A DNA stretch of 64,000 nt, taken from the NCBI GenBank assembly GCA_029246415.1, contig JAQWNF010000009.1, forward strand, positions 1-64,000, written 5' to 3'. Source of the stretch: Glaciecola sp. Lineage in GTDB: Bacteria > Pseudomonadota > Gammaproteobacteria > Enterobacterales > Alteromonadaceae. The notes beneath the pieces were generated by a model. It ran no database searches. It had not been told where the DNA came from and was given only the letters and a program-made list of their open reading frames with translations. The translations under genes were made by a program, and so were the position numbers. Positions 25,563-33,653 of this stretch are shown in pieces; position 1 is the first letter of the stretch, and each line of letters begins with the position of its first letter.

Positions 25563-26714
25563 ATGCGACAATTTATGGTCCGAGTGTTAACGCTTATTAC
25601 GTTACTAATTACCAGTTTTACTCAAGCTTTCGCAGCAACCAACGCACAACAAGGTACAAAAGTGCTTATGGTGGTGAGTGGTTATGGTCAATCACAAGGC
25701 GATGAACAACCAGGCTATGAATTTGATGAATTTGCCAAGGCCTATTTAGTTTTTAACGCGCATGGCATCAGCGTAGATGTCGCTAGCCCTAATGGTGGCG
25801 CGGTAGAAGCAGATCAATACGATCCGACTAAAGCGTTTAACGCCCAAGTGCTAAAAGATAGTGCGATAATGGCTCAACTAAATAATACCCTGGCGATAAG
25901 CTCGCTAAATGCCAATAACTATGACGCGGTGTTTATTGTCGGTGGTAAGGGCGCCATGTTCGATTTACCGAAAGATGGGGCGCTACAACAAATGATTGCC
26001 GATGTATATGAACAACAAGGCGTAGTCGCTGCTGTTTGTCATGGTCCAGCAGCCTTGGTAGACGTTAAGTTGTCCAATGGTGAATATTTGGTTGCTGGGA
26101 AACGTATTAACGGTTTTACCAATGATGAAGAGCGACTGTTTGGCAAGAAATGGTTACCCCACTTTGCGTTTTTGCTCGAAGATAAACTTGCAGATCGCGG
26201 TGGTGTATTTCAATCATCTGATATTATGCTGGAGCATGTAGCGGTTCACGGTCGTTTAGTGACGGGCCAAAACCCCTCATCTACGGTAGGTGTAGCCACG
26301 GCAATGCTTCAAGCCATGGGCATTTCTGTGCAATCTGTGGAGCGCTTTAGTGATGATTTAACCTTGGAGAAGGTCGCTGAGTTTTTGGCCGGAAATGAGC
26401 AGGCGCTAGCGCAACTGAGCGCAGATCCAGAACGTTATCAATTAACATTGGCAGGCATGTACGGATTTTATTATCTAAAGCAGGCTGAGGGTGAAAAGCG
26501 GCAGCAACAAGCGTTGGCGTTAATGTTGGTAGCACAAAAGACTATTAATAATCCCAACCTAGATATCCAGATTGCTAAAACGCAGCAGCGATTAGGTGAT
26601 ACCATTGCCAGCCGAAAGACCGCTGAGCAAATTCTGGTGCAACACTCGGATTTTGAGCCCGCTCAGCAGTTCTTGTCGAGTTTAAGCCAGTCAACTAAAA
26701 CAGTAAGACAATAA
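25563..26714 (+). CDS. Exported DJ-1/PfpI-family protein
   Basis: A 383-aa protein with a cleavable signal peptide (VRVLTLITLLITSFTQAFAA). The DJ-1/PfpI domain fills residues about 30-250: KVLMVVSGYGQ at the first strand, YDAVFIVGGKGAMFDLP, and the nucleophile-elbow cysteine in VVAAVCHGPAALVDV. The last 130 residues are an extra helical part, perhaps TPR-like. A periplasmic DJ-1 protein is unusual. The start follows AAGGAG by 6 nt. It probably forms an operon with the response regulator (24 bp gap) and kinase. Could be a glyoxalase-like or chaperone activity; not decided. Confidence 0.85.
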   Translation: MRQFMVRVLTLITLLITSFTQAFAATNAQQGTKVLMVVSGYGQSQGDEQPGYEFDEFAKAYLVFNAHGISVDVASPNGGAVEADQYDPTKAFNAQVLKDSAIMAQLNNTLAISSLNANNYDAVFIVGGKGAMFDLPKDGALQQMIADVYEQQGVVAAVCHGPAALVDVKLSNGEYLVAGKRINGFTNDEERLFGKKWLPHFAFLLEDKLADRGGVFQSSDIMLEHVAVHGRLVTGQNPSSTVGVATAMLQAMGISVQSVERFSDDLTLEKVAEFLAGNEQALAQLSADPERYQLTLAGMYGFYYLKQAEGEKRQQQALALMLVAQKTINNPNLDIQIAKTQQRLGDTIASRKTAEQILVQHSDFEPAQQFLSSLSQSTKTVRQ

Positions 26715-26738
26715 AGTAGCCTCAGATAGGATGGCAGG

Positions 26739-27434
26739 ATGACAGAATCAAATAGTTTACAGGTACTTTTGGTCGAAGATGAGGCCAATATCGCCAAGAA
26801 TATTGCTGAGTATATGGAGCATAAAGGCCATGTTTTTGATTTCGCCATACGCGGTGATCAAGGCTTAAACTTGGCACTGGAAAACTACTATGATTTGGTC
26901 ATCCTTGATCTAAATTTACCCGCCATGGATGGTTTTGCCGTATGCCGCGTCTTACGCAAAAAAGCTGACCGACACATTCCAATTTTGATGCTAACTGCTC
27001 GGGATAGCATTGATGATAAAGTCTCGGGTTTTCAGGCTGGTGCGGACGACTATTTAACTAAGCCATTCTCCCTACAAGAGCTAGAGGTACGCTGTTTGGC
27101 CTTATCGCGGCGGTATGGCTTGCAAACCAGCGAGGAATTGAAACTAGGTCCCTTAGTGATCGACCGCAAGCGCAAATCTGCCAGTCGAAGTGGCGTTACA
27201 TTGGCAGTCAGTAGCATGGGTTTTAAAATCTTAGCCATACTGGCCGAGGCTTATCCGCAAGTCGTTAGCCGTTCAGAACTCATGCAGAAATTATGGGGCG
27301 ATGAGCCAACGGAATCGGATGCACTGCGCTCGCATGTCTACCAGCTGCGTATGGTAATCGATAAGCCATTTGCAAAGCCTCTAATAAAAACCGTATTTGG
27401 CGCAGGCTTTACCCTAGCCATTGATGAAGAATAA
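26739..27434 (+). CDS. OmpR-family response regulator
   Basis: A 231-aa regulator. Receiver: LLVEDEANIAKNI, aspartate in DLVILDLNLPAMDG, and lysine in YLTKPF. The winged helix contains EAYPQVVSRSELMQKLWG and LRSHVYQLRMVID. It is followed by its kinase after 18 bp. I propose that it binds the four TTTCAC direct-repeat boxes of the surrounding genes; OmpR-family proteins use such repeats with an 11-bp period. Confidence 0.92.
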   Translation: MTESNSLQVLLVEDEANIAKNIAEYMEHKGHVFDFAIRGDQGLNLALENYYDLVILDLNLPAMDGFAVCRVLRKKADRHIPILMLTARDSIDDKVSGFQAGADDYLTKPFSLQELEVRCLALSRRYGLQTSEELKLGPLVIDRKRKSASRSGVTLAVSSMGFKILAILAEAYPQVVSRSELMQKLWGDEPTESDALRSHVYQLRMVIDKPFAKPLIKTVFGAGFTLAIDEE

Positions 27435-27452
27435 TAGACAGGTATTGATACT

Positions 27453-28727
27453 ATGACTCAAGCAGTACCAGCGTTTCACAGTTTAAGCCACCGCATTATT
27501 TGGCGGTTTTGCTTGTTTACATTAATCATTTCAGCCATTTACGGCCTTATTTCGCTTGCGCTGTTGTACACTTTGGAAGATACCTTTATTGAGCGAGGGG
27601 TAATTCAAGAAGCGGATTATTTATCTCAAGGGTTTACCGAAACAGGACGTTGGCCAACGCCAAGAAGCACTACTATGCAGTTGGTTTTTGCACGGGATGA
27701 TTTGCCCGACGATTTTCGCTCTATTGCGATTGAAGAGCCGCAGCGCAAAGAGTTCTTTGGTAAAGACGGGTTGCACTATCACCTCTATCAATTCAAAGCG
27801 CACCCAAACACCTTTTTAGTTGCTGAAGTAAGCGAACAGCTATTGGTGCGCCCTATTCGAGGCGGCATCATTCAGTTTTTAGTGATTAGCGGTGTGATAG
27901 TCACTGTGATTGCTTGTTTAATTGCTTGGCTTATTGGGCGTCGTACCACGCGGCCGTTAAATCAATTGGCGAGCCTAGTTGATGGGATCGCATTAGATAC
28001 ACTGCCAAAAAATTTAGCCAACGATTTTCCGAAAAATGAAGTGGGTATTTTAGCCCATGCCCTTGACCAAACACTGGCCCGTATTGCTGCGGCGATGGAG
28101 CGTGAACGCAGCTTTACTCGTGATGTGAGTCATGAATTACGCACGCCGCTGGCGGTGATAAAAAACGCCATTGAAGTTGCCCAGTTGAACGCCAGAGAAA
28201 ATGAAAACCAAGCGCTGCAACGTATTTATCAAGCTGCCGAGCAAATGGAGCAAACCGTACAGATGCTGCTTCTGCTTGCTCGAGAGGAGCATGGGGCCTT
28301 AAATGCTCAACCCATCGAATTACTACCGATTTTGGAACGCGCGATTTTAGATAATCGTTTATTGCTTGCAGACAAAGCCATAGAAGTGGAGATTGATGAT
28401 AGTTGCCAAGTTCAAGTATTAGCTGAATCCAAGATGTTAAAAGTAATTTTAGATAACGTCATCGGCAATGCATTTAAGTATACTCTTGAAGGGCAAGTCA
28501 CCATCTCGTTTGCTGAAAAAGTATTGCTGGTAAGTGATACTGGCCCGGGTATCCAGTCCGATATATCGGCGTCAGTGACTGAGCGCGGTGTTAAAGGCAA
28601 GCAAAGCACCGGTATGGGATTCGGTTTATCGATTGTTAAGCGTTTATGCGAACACCAAGGTTGGCAGTTAGAGGTGCAAAGCACCTCAGGTACACAAGTG
28701 AGTTTGCGTTTTAGCAACGAAGCTTAG
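27453..28727 (+). CDS. Sensor histidine kinase
   Basis: A 424-aa membrane kinase. Helix 1 at about 13-38, a short periplasmic domain of about 105 residues, helix 2 at about 145-170, then HAMP. The phosphoacceptor is in RDVSHELRTPLAVIKNAIEV. The ATP-binding boxes are VIGNAFKYTLEG, VSDTGPGI and GFGLSIVKRLCE. It partners the regulator before it. Its end overlaps by 17 bp the convergent exported-protein gene. The signal probably arises in the envelope, by inference from gene content. Confidence 0.92.
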   Translation: MTQAVPAFHSLSHRIIWRFCLFTLIISAIYGLISLALLYTLEDTFIERGVIQEADYLSQGFTETGRWPTPRSTTMQLVFARDDLPDDFRSIAIEEPQRKEFFGKDGLHYHLYQFKAHPNTFLVAEVSEQLLVRPIRGGIIQFLVISGVIVTVIACLIAWLIGRRTTRPLNQLASLVDGIALDTLPKNLANDFPKNEVGILAHALDQTLARIAAAMERERSFTRDVSHELRTPLAVIKNAIEVAQLNARENENQALQRIYQAAEQMEQTVQMLLLLAREEHGALNAQPIELLPILERAILDNRLLLADKAIEVEIDDSCQVQVLAESKMLKVILDNVIGNAFKYTLEGQVTISFAEKVLLVSDTGPGIQSDISASVTERGVKGKQSTGMGFGLSIVKRLCEHQGWQLEVQSTSGTQVSLRFSNEA

Positions 28728-29445
28728 TGGCACAAGGTCCAAGGTACTGGTAATCTGAATAAACATCCGATGACACTTCATCAATCTCAGTAAACAGAGC
28801 AAAACTGCCTTGCATTTTAAGACCGATACGTTGTGTTAGAACCGATTGATTGATTTTCACAAAGGCCAAATCGAGCTCAAGCTCATCAATGGTGGCCCCA
28901 AACATCGGTGAGAAGCTATCGGTATTAGTGATCTCAATTTGCTCGATAAACTCCCCATCTTTAACAAACGCCAAAGTGCCTTGTAGGTGTTTTGATGCGT
29001 CAGCGCCAAGTCGTTCTAAATACACATCAAACGAAGCTCTAATATAAGCCTTATCTTCAGAGACGACTACCAAACTATCGGTCTGAATTAATTCACTCAA
29101 TCGCAGTGAAATACTCGTCTCTGTGTCTTGCTTACGCTGTTGAAAATCAATTTGTTCATCAAGAGTTGGGCTGCGGTTGTTAAGCGCTAACAGTTGCCAT
29201 CTTGCAGCGTCTGCTTGTTGTGGATTAAAGCGCTCAATGCTACTGGTTTCGTCCCCTTCTTCGTTTTCATAACGGCTGATTTGGAACGCCCATTGATCCA
29301 ATTTCGTTGCTTCAAAATTGTTGATCGCTTGGTCGATAGTAGTTTTAACATTTTCTGTGGTAAGGGGCGATTGTGTCGCTGCACTGACAGTTGCTGCTGG
29401 CGCAAAGCTCATACATATGACTAAAAGTTTGAGCGAAGAGCTCAT
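28711..29445 (-). CDS. Exported protein of unknown function
   Basis: A 244-aa protein with a signal peptide (LKLLVICMSFAPAATVSA). The mature part is beta-rich and acidic, with a pair of cysteines at the C-terminus (GPCATKLRC). I do not recognise a family. It converges on the kinase gene, and a copy of the direct-repeat box lies 51 bp upstream, so it is likely a target of the local two-component system. It may be a periplasmic sensor partner or effector. Confidence 0.72.
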   Translation of the reverse strand: MSSSLKLLVICMSFAPAATVSAATQSPLTTENVKTTIDQAINNFEATKLDQWAFQISRYENEEGDETSSIERFNPQQADAARWQLLALNNRSPTLDEQIDFQQRKQDTETSISLRLSELIQTDSLVVVSEDKAYIRASFDVYLERLGADASKHLQGTLAFVKDGEFIEQIEITNTDSFSPMFGATIDELELDLAFVKINQSVLTQRIGLKMQGSFALFTEIDEVSSDVYSDYQYLGPCATKLRC

Positions 29446-29495
29446 GGATAATTCTCATTGTAATTAAGGGTATCGCTTATTTTACTGACTTAAGT

Positions 29496-29512
29496 GTGAA
29501 ACTGATGTGAAT
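29496..29512 (-). promoter_or_regulatory. Direct-repeat regulator box 4 (minus strand)
   Basis: Reads ATTCACATCAGTTTCAC on the minus strand, again two TTCAC units 11 bp apart. It lies 51 bp before the start of the exported-protein gene at 29445. Confidence 0.65.
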
Positions 29513-29817
29513 TGACTGCAAATATAGATGCGTTTAGTTTCTGTGTTGGATTAACATGGATAGATGCAGAAATTAGCAGTGTAAATGATAATAACGGTCC
29601 AGATCGTGTGTTAGATGGTTATAATTCATTTAACTTATTTGCTAACTACTTCTTAACTGATAATTTAAGTTTACGATTCGCTGTAAACAATTTAACGGAT
29701 GAAATCGGTATTACTGAAGCTGAAGGGGGTCAAAGTGTAGTAAATGGTCGAGGCATCACTGGTGCGCGCTCTATTACTGGTCGCTCTTCGACATTAGCGT
29801 TAGGATACGAGTTTTAA
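29506..29817 (+). pseudogene. C-terminal remnant of a TonB-dependent receptor
   Basis: About 100 codons encode the last strands of a TonB-dependent outer-membrane receptor: LDGYNSFNLFANYFLTDNLSLRFAVNNLTDE, then TGRSSTLALGYEF with the terminal phenylalanine. The usual receptor has 700 or more residues with plug and barrel; nothing of the rest precedes it. The open frame begins abruptly after a stop at 29503-29505 and has no ribosome site. A good terminator follows. The copy is a leftover of a deletion or replacement. Confidence 0.78.
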
Positions 29818-29838
29818 TCTAAACCCAAGTATAATGTT

Positions 29839-29863
29839 AAGCCCCTTTTTAAGGGGCTTTTTC
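29839..29863 (+). terminator. Rho-independent terminator after the receptor remnant
   Basis: AAGCCCC and GGGGCTT form a strong stem around TTTTTAA, followed by a T run (TTTTTC). It is the old terminator of the receptor gene and may also serve the convergent yicC transcript. Confidence 0.85.
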
Positions 29864-29909
29864 TATATTCATTGCGAGATATTAGGGTGTTGCAGGATCT
29901 TTCTGGAAG

Positions 29910-30770
29910 TTACTCAATATTCTGGATCTGCTCTCTCACCTGCTCAATCAACACCTTCAATTCCACCGCGCTTTGTGTGATCTCGGTATTAATTGATTTT
30001 GAACCTAGCGTGTTCGACTCACGGTTAAATTCTTGCATCATAAAATCTAAACGACGACCAATTGCGCCGCCTTTTTTCAAGATCGCACGTGTTTCTGATA
30101 CATGCGAGCCTAAACGGTCTAGCTCTTCGGCAACATCTAGTTTTTGCGCGAGTAATACTAATTCTTGCTCGACACGTTGGTTATCAAGTTCGATTTGGGC
30201 TTCTTCAAATTTTGCACGGATCTTGTCTTGTTGCCATGCTAATACTTCGGGCATTAGTACTTTCACTTTCTCGACTTCAGCTTCAACACCAGCTAAACGT
30301 TGCTCAACCAATGCTGCCATATTAGCTCCTTCACTGGCACGTGCCGCCAAAAAGTCTTTTAACGTCAAATCAAATTCAGCAAGTAAATCTTTACTTACTG
30401 TATCCATATCTAATTCTTGAGCTTCAACGATACCTGGCCATTGTAAAACTTCTAAGCGGTTTAGTGTTGCAGGACCTTGGATAGGCAATGATTCTGCTGC
30501 CGCAATTAACTGCACTGCCAAAGACTGATTAACATTAATAGTCGCTTCACTGTTAGGTGCAAGCATTACGCGTAGTTGGCATTCGACCTTACCGCGTTGT
30601 AATGTTTTACGAAAACGTTCACGCAATACTGGCTCTAAACTGCGATATGCCTCAGGAAAACGAAAAAACGTCTCTAAATAACGCTGATTTACTGAACGGA
30701 TTTCCCATACAGCACTGCCCCAATTGGCTTTTAATTCACGGCGGGCAAAGGCGGTCATACTATAAATCAC
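29910..30770 (-). CDS. yicC: YicC family endoribonuclease
   Basis: A 286-aa protein, nearly colinear with E. coli YicC (287 aa), which has been linked to RNA turnover. The N-terminus IYSMTAFARREL, the central WPGIVEAQELDMD and the end GRRLDFMMQEFNRESNTLGSKS are all conserved. I place the start at the GTG at 30770, which has AGGA 6 nt upstream and gives the same N-terminus length as E. coli; the ATG at 30776 has AGGA almost touching it. Divergent from rph. Confidence 0.95.
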   Translation of the reverse strand: MIYSMTAFARRELKANWGSAVWEIRSVNQRYLETFFRFPEAYRSLEPVLRERFRKTLQRGKVECQLRVMLAPNSEATINVNQSLAVQLIAAAESLPIQGPATLNRLEVLQWPGIVEAQELDMDTVSKDLLAEFDLTLKDFLAARASEGANMAALVEQRLAGVEAEVEKVKVLMPEVLAWQQDKIRAKFEEAQIELDNQRVEQELVLLAQKLDVAEELDRLGSHVSETRAILKKGGAIGRRLDFMMQEFNRESNTLGSKSINTEITQSAVELKVLIEQVREQIQNIE

Positions 30771-30918
30771 AGGCATTCCTAAATATTTTAACAGGGGCTA
30801 ATCGCATGGCGAAAATAATCAATTCTCATTGTAACTGATTTTTCTTTTTTCATCGAATTGTGATTACGCTATAATACGTCCTGACAAATTATCCCCTTTA
30901 AACATTCTAGGAGCATTT

Positions 30919-31635
30919 ATGCGCCCAAGCGCTCGTACAGCCAATCAAATCCGCCCTGTCACTATCACACGTAATTTCACCTGTCACGCTGAGGGTTCGG
31001 TTTTGGTCGAGTTTGGTAACACCAAAGTCATTTGTAATGCCACTGTTGAAGAAGGGGTACCGCGCTTTATGAAAGGTAAAGGCGAAGGCTGGATCACTGC
31101 TGAGTACAGTATGCTTCCTCGTGCAACGCACTCACGCTCTGGACGGGAAGCTGCACGCGGTAAACAAGGTGGTCGTACATTAGAAATTCAACGTTTGATT
31201 GCTCGCTCATTACGCGCAGCGGTCGATCTTAAATTATTAGGTGAAAACACGATCACACTAGATTGTGATGTTATTCAAGCCGATGGTGGTACACGAACAG
31301 CCTCTATCACAGGTGCCTGTGTTGCATTGGTTGATGCCTTGACCTATATGCGTAGTAAAGGGATTTTAAAAGCGAACCCGTTAAAGCATATGATTGCTGC
31401 ATTATCGGTTGGGATCTACAAAGGTAATGCGATTGCCGATTTAGAGTACACCGAAGATTCAGCTGCTGAAACGGACATGAATGTTGTCATGACTGAAACC
31501 GGTAAACTGATTGAAGTGCAAGGTACAGCCGAAGGCGAACCATTTAGCTTTGAAGAGATGAGTGAAATGCTTGAGTTGGCCAAACATGGTTTACGCGAGT
31601 TATTTGAGATCCAAAAATCAGCCTTAAATAGCTAA
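30919..31635 (+). CDS. rph: Ribonuclease PH
   Basis: A 238-aa phosphate-dependent 3' exoribonuclease that trims tRNA precursors. The RNase PH fold is clear: [22 protein letters not shown] at the start, RAGE-like segment [21 protein letters not shown], and the active-site region [24 protein letters not shown] precedes the ATG. It is divergent from yicC and followed by pyrE after 17 bp, the same order as in E. coli. Confidence 0.97.
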   Translation: MRPSARTANQIRPVTITRNFTCHAEGSVLVEFGNTKVICNATVEEGVPRFMKGKGEGWITAEYSMLPRATHSRSGREAARGKQGGRTLEIQRLIARSLRAAVDLKLLGENTITLDCDVIQADGGTRTASITGACVALVDALTYMRSKGILKANPLKHMIAALSVGIYKGNAIADLEYTEDSAAETDMNVVMTETGKLIEVQGTAEGEPFSFEEMSEMLELAKHGLRELFEIQKSALNS

Positions 31636-31652
31636 GCTAAGAGAGACGAGCC

Positions 31653-32294
31653 ATGCAAGATTACAAAACTAAATTTATTGAATTCGCGATTAACCGTAAA
31701 GTCCTGCGTTTTGGACAGTTTACGTTAAAGTCAGGTCGATTAAGTCCGTACTTTTTTAATGCGGGTTTATTTAATACCGGTGCTGATTTAGCATTGCTCG
31801 GTCAGTGCTACGCAGAGGCATTAACCCAATCAGGCATTGATTTTGATGTTCTGTTTGGCCCAGCTTACAAAGGCATTCCGATTGCTACCACGACCGCGGT
31901 CGCGTTAGCTACTGAGCATCATCGTTCTGTGCCCTATTGCTTTAACCGTAAAGAAGCAAAAGCGCATGGCGAAGGCGGTAACTTAGTCGGTTCAGAGTTA
32001 AAAGGTAATATCATGCTTGTCGATGATGTTATTACCGCTGGCACCGCTATTCGCGAGTCAATGGAATTGATTGCGCAGCATGACGCTAACCTTGCTGGTG
32101 TGTTGATTGCCCTTGATCGTCAAGAAAAAGGCCAAGGTGAACTGTCTGCTATCCAAGAAGTAGAACGTGACTTTGGTACTCAAGTCGTGAGTATTGTTAC
32201 TCTAGGTGATGTGGTTGAGTATTTACAAACTAAGCCTGAATATTCTGAGCATTTACTCAATGTCACCGCTTACCGTGAGCAATATGGAATATAA
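31653..32294 (+). CDS. pyrE: Orotate phosphoribosyltransferase
   Basis: A 213-aa enzyme that joins orotate and PRPP to make OMP in pyrimidine synthesis, in the cytoplasm. The PRPP loop is [14 protein letters not shown] (residues about 120-133); the N-terminus [19 protein letters not shown] is typical. Length equals E. coli PyrE (213 aa). It shares an operon with rph. Its end overlaps the tusA start. Confidence 0.97.
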   Translation: MQDYKTKFIEFAINRKVLRFGQFTLKSGRLSPYFFNAGLFNTGADLALLGQCYAEALTQSGIDFDVLFGPAYKGIPIATTTAVALATEHHRSVPYCFNRKEAKAHGEGGNLVGSELKGNIMLVDDVITAGTAIRESMELIAQHDANLAGVLIALDRQEKGQGELSAIQEVERDFGTQVVSIVTLGDVVEYLQTKPEYSEHLLNVTAYREQYGI

Positions 32295-32559
32295 AAAGGG
32301 GTCTGACCCTATTTATTCTGCTGATTATGCCAGTGCCGATCATACTTATGATGCACTGGGGTTGCGTTGTCCCGAGCCGGTCATGATGATCCGTAAAACG
32401 ATCCGTGGTTTGGCTGTCGGAGAAACCTTACATGTTGTGGCTGATGATCCTGCCACAACACGTGATATCCCTAGTTTTTGCCGGTTTATGCATCACGAAC
32501 TTATCGCCAGTGATACACAAGCCACCCCATATCATTACTTGATCAAAAAAGGGGAGTAA
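32284..32559 (+). CDS. tusA: TusA sulfurtransferase
   Basis: A 91-aa TusA-like protein, which passes sulfur to the TusBCD relay for 2-thiouridine in tRNA. The catalytic cysteine lies in [32 protein letters not shown] and YHYLIKKGE match E. coli. The start at 32284 overlaps the last 11 bases of pyrE. An open frame reaching back to 32206 exists but only adds residues encoded inside pyrE, so I reject it. No strong ribosome site is seen; coupling to pyrE is likely. Confidence 0.93.
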   Translation: MEYKKGSDPIYSADYASADHTYDALGLRCPEPVMMIRKTIRGLAVGETLHVVADDPATTRDIPSFCRFMHHELIASDTQATPYHYLIKKGE

Positions 32560-32583
32560 TCGTCAAAATTACCCCCCTTTCTT
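32551..32583. terminator. Terminator after tusA
   Basis: GGGGAGTAAT and ATTACCCCCC form a stem around CGTCAAA, followed by TTTCTT. The stem includes the tusA stop codon. A-rich sequence on the other side (AAAAAA before it) lets it act in both directions. Confidence 0.75.
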
Positions 32584-32598
32584 CTTACTCGAAAGCTC

Positions 32599-32802
32599 TT
32601 AAGCTTGTTTAGCCACTTTACGATTACGACGTAATACCATACCTGAGCCGAGAAGCATTAATAATGCACCCATAGCGGGGGCTGATACTGGTACAGGCGT
32701 TGGACCTACTGAGCTTGTGGTTGCTTCAATTGCAAATTCACGAATTTCAAAGTTGGTACCATGGATCCCCGTGATAGAAACTAATAGCGACTTAATATCC
32801 AC
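32599..32802 (-). CDS. PEP-CTERM-like C-terminal fragment
   Basis: A 67-aa frame. The last 30 residues, with VPVSAPAMGALLMLLGSG and RRNRK, have the layout of PEP-CTERM sorting tails: a proline-rich box, one hydrophobic helix, and an arginine cluster. The residues before it (ITGIHGTNFEIREFAIE) look like the end of a beta-sandwich extracellular domain, so the gene is probably a truncated remnant that lost its signal peptide. It starts 17 bp after the end of the methyltransferase gene. A short real membrane protein is the alternative. Confidence 0.5.
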   Translation of the reverse strand: MDIKSLLVSITGIHGTNFEIREFAIEATTSSVGPTPVPVSAPAMGALLMLLGSGMVLRRNRKVAKQA

Positions 32803-32819
32803 ACCTGCAAAGATAAAAA

Positions 32820-33620
32820 TTAAGGTTTCTTGAACTTTAACGTCCAGCGATCGGTATTACCGGTCACACTTCGAGCTCCGACTTCATATTCTAGCTCATC
32901 GTCTTCACGGTGATGCAAATCACTAAAATCAACTAGTACAAATCCTGCGGCTTGGATTTCTTTGATTGCTTTTACGGGATCAAAGCGACGGCGATTAGAA
33001 TCTGTGTAACCTTCCATGTGACGGGCTGTATGGTCAACAACCGCATAAATTCCACCTGATTTTAAGGCAGCAAATGCCACTTCATTCATTTTTGCACGGC
33101 CCGCTTCATCAAAATTATGATAATTGCGGAACGTGAATACCATATCGACATTAGTGACACCTAACGAATCAACATTCAATGAATAAAACTTAGCGCCATC
33201 AGCACGGCCCATGCTCGCATCTTTAGCTATAATATTGATATCGTTAAAGCCATCTTCTTGTGCTAACCCACGCTCAATTCGAGAAGTGCCAAGTGCCGCA
33301 TAGTACTCACCACTTTCAGCCACTACCGGCGCGATTAAGCGAGTATACCAACCACCACCAGGGATCAGTTCCACTACTTTCATATCGTGCTCTAAACCAA
33401 AAAATGCCAATGTCTCAACCGGTTTACGGTTGCGATCACGTTCTACATCTTTCGCTGGGCGAGACGCTGCTTTCATCGCCGTTTTAATCATGTCTGCTGT
33501 ACTATGTACTTCGCCAGACTTGTGACCGTGAGCTAAGGTGGGCAACGCAATCAGTACTGTACTTAACAAGCCTACTGTAGCCAGAGTGCGTTTAAAATTT
33601 CCTGCCGTAAAATCTAGCAT
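32820..33620 (-). CDS. Exported SAM-dependent methyltransferase-like protein
   Basis: A 266-aa protein with an N-terminal signal peptide (TVGLLSTVLIALPTLA, then HGH). The rest is a class I methyltransferase fold: motif I MKVVELIPGGGWYTRLIAPV, the acidic and following strands, then NVDMVFTFRNYHNF and SGGIYAVVDHTAR. It agrees with the exported methyltransferase family COG4798 as I recall it. SAM is not normally abundant in the periplasm, so the role is open. Minus strand; next upstream gene is the VTT protein. Confidence 0.82.
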   Translation of the reverse strand: MLDFTAGNFKRTLATVGLLSTVLIALPTLAHGHKSGEVHSTADMIKTAMKAASRPAKDVERDRNRKPVETLAFFGLEHDMKVVELIPGGGWYTRLIAPVVAESGEYYAALGTSRIERGLAQEDGFNDINIIAKDASMGRADGAKFYSLNVDSLGVTNVDMVFTFRNYHNFDEAGRAKMNEVAFAALKSGGIYAVVDHTARHMEGYTDSNRRRFDPVKAIKEIQAAGFVLVDFSDLHHREDDELEYEVGARSVTGNTDRWTLKFKKP

Positions 33621-33653
33621 AAATGCTTTCCTTTTTTTATGTGAGAATTGGCG

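Noticed and set aside
32206-32283. Longer N-terminus for TusA
   Set aside because: It is encoded wholly within the pyrE end and is absent from TusA proteins.
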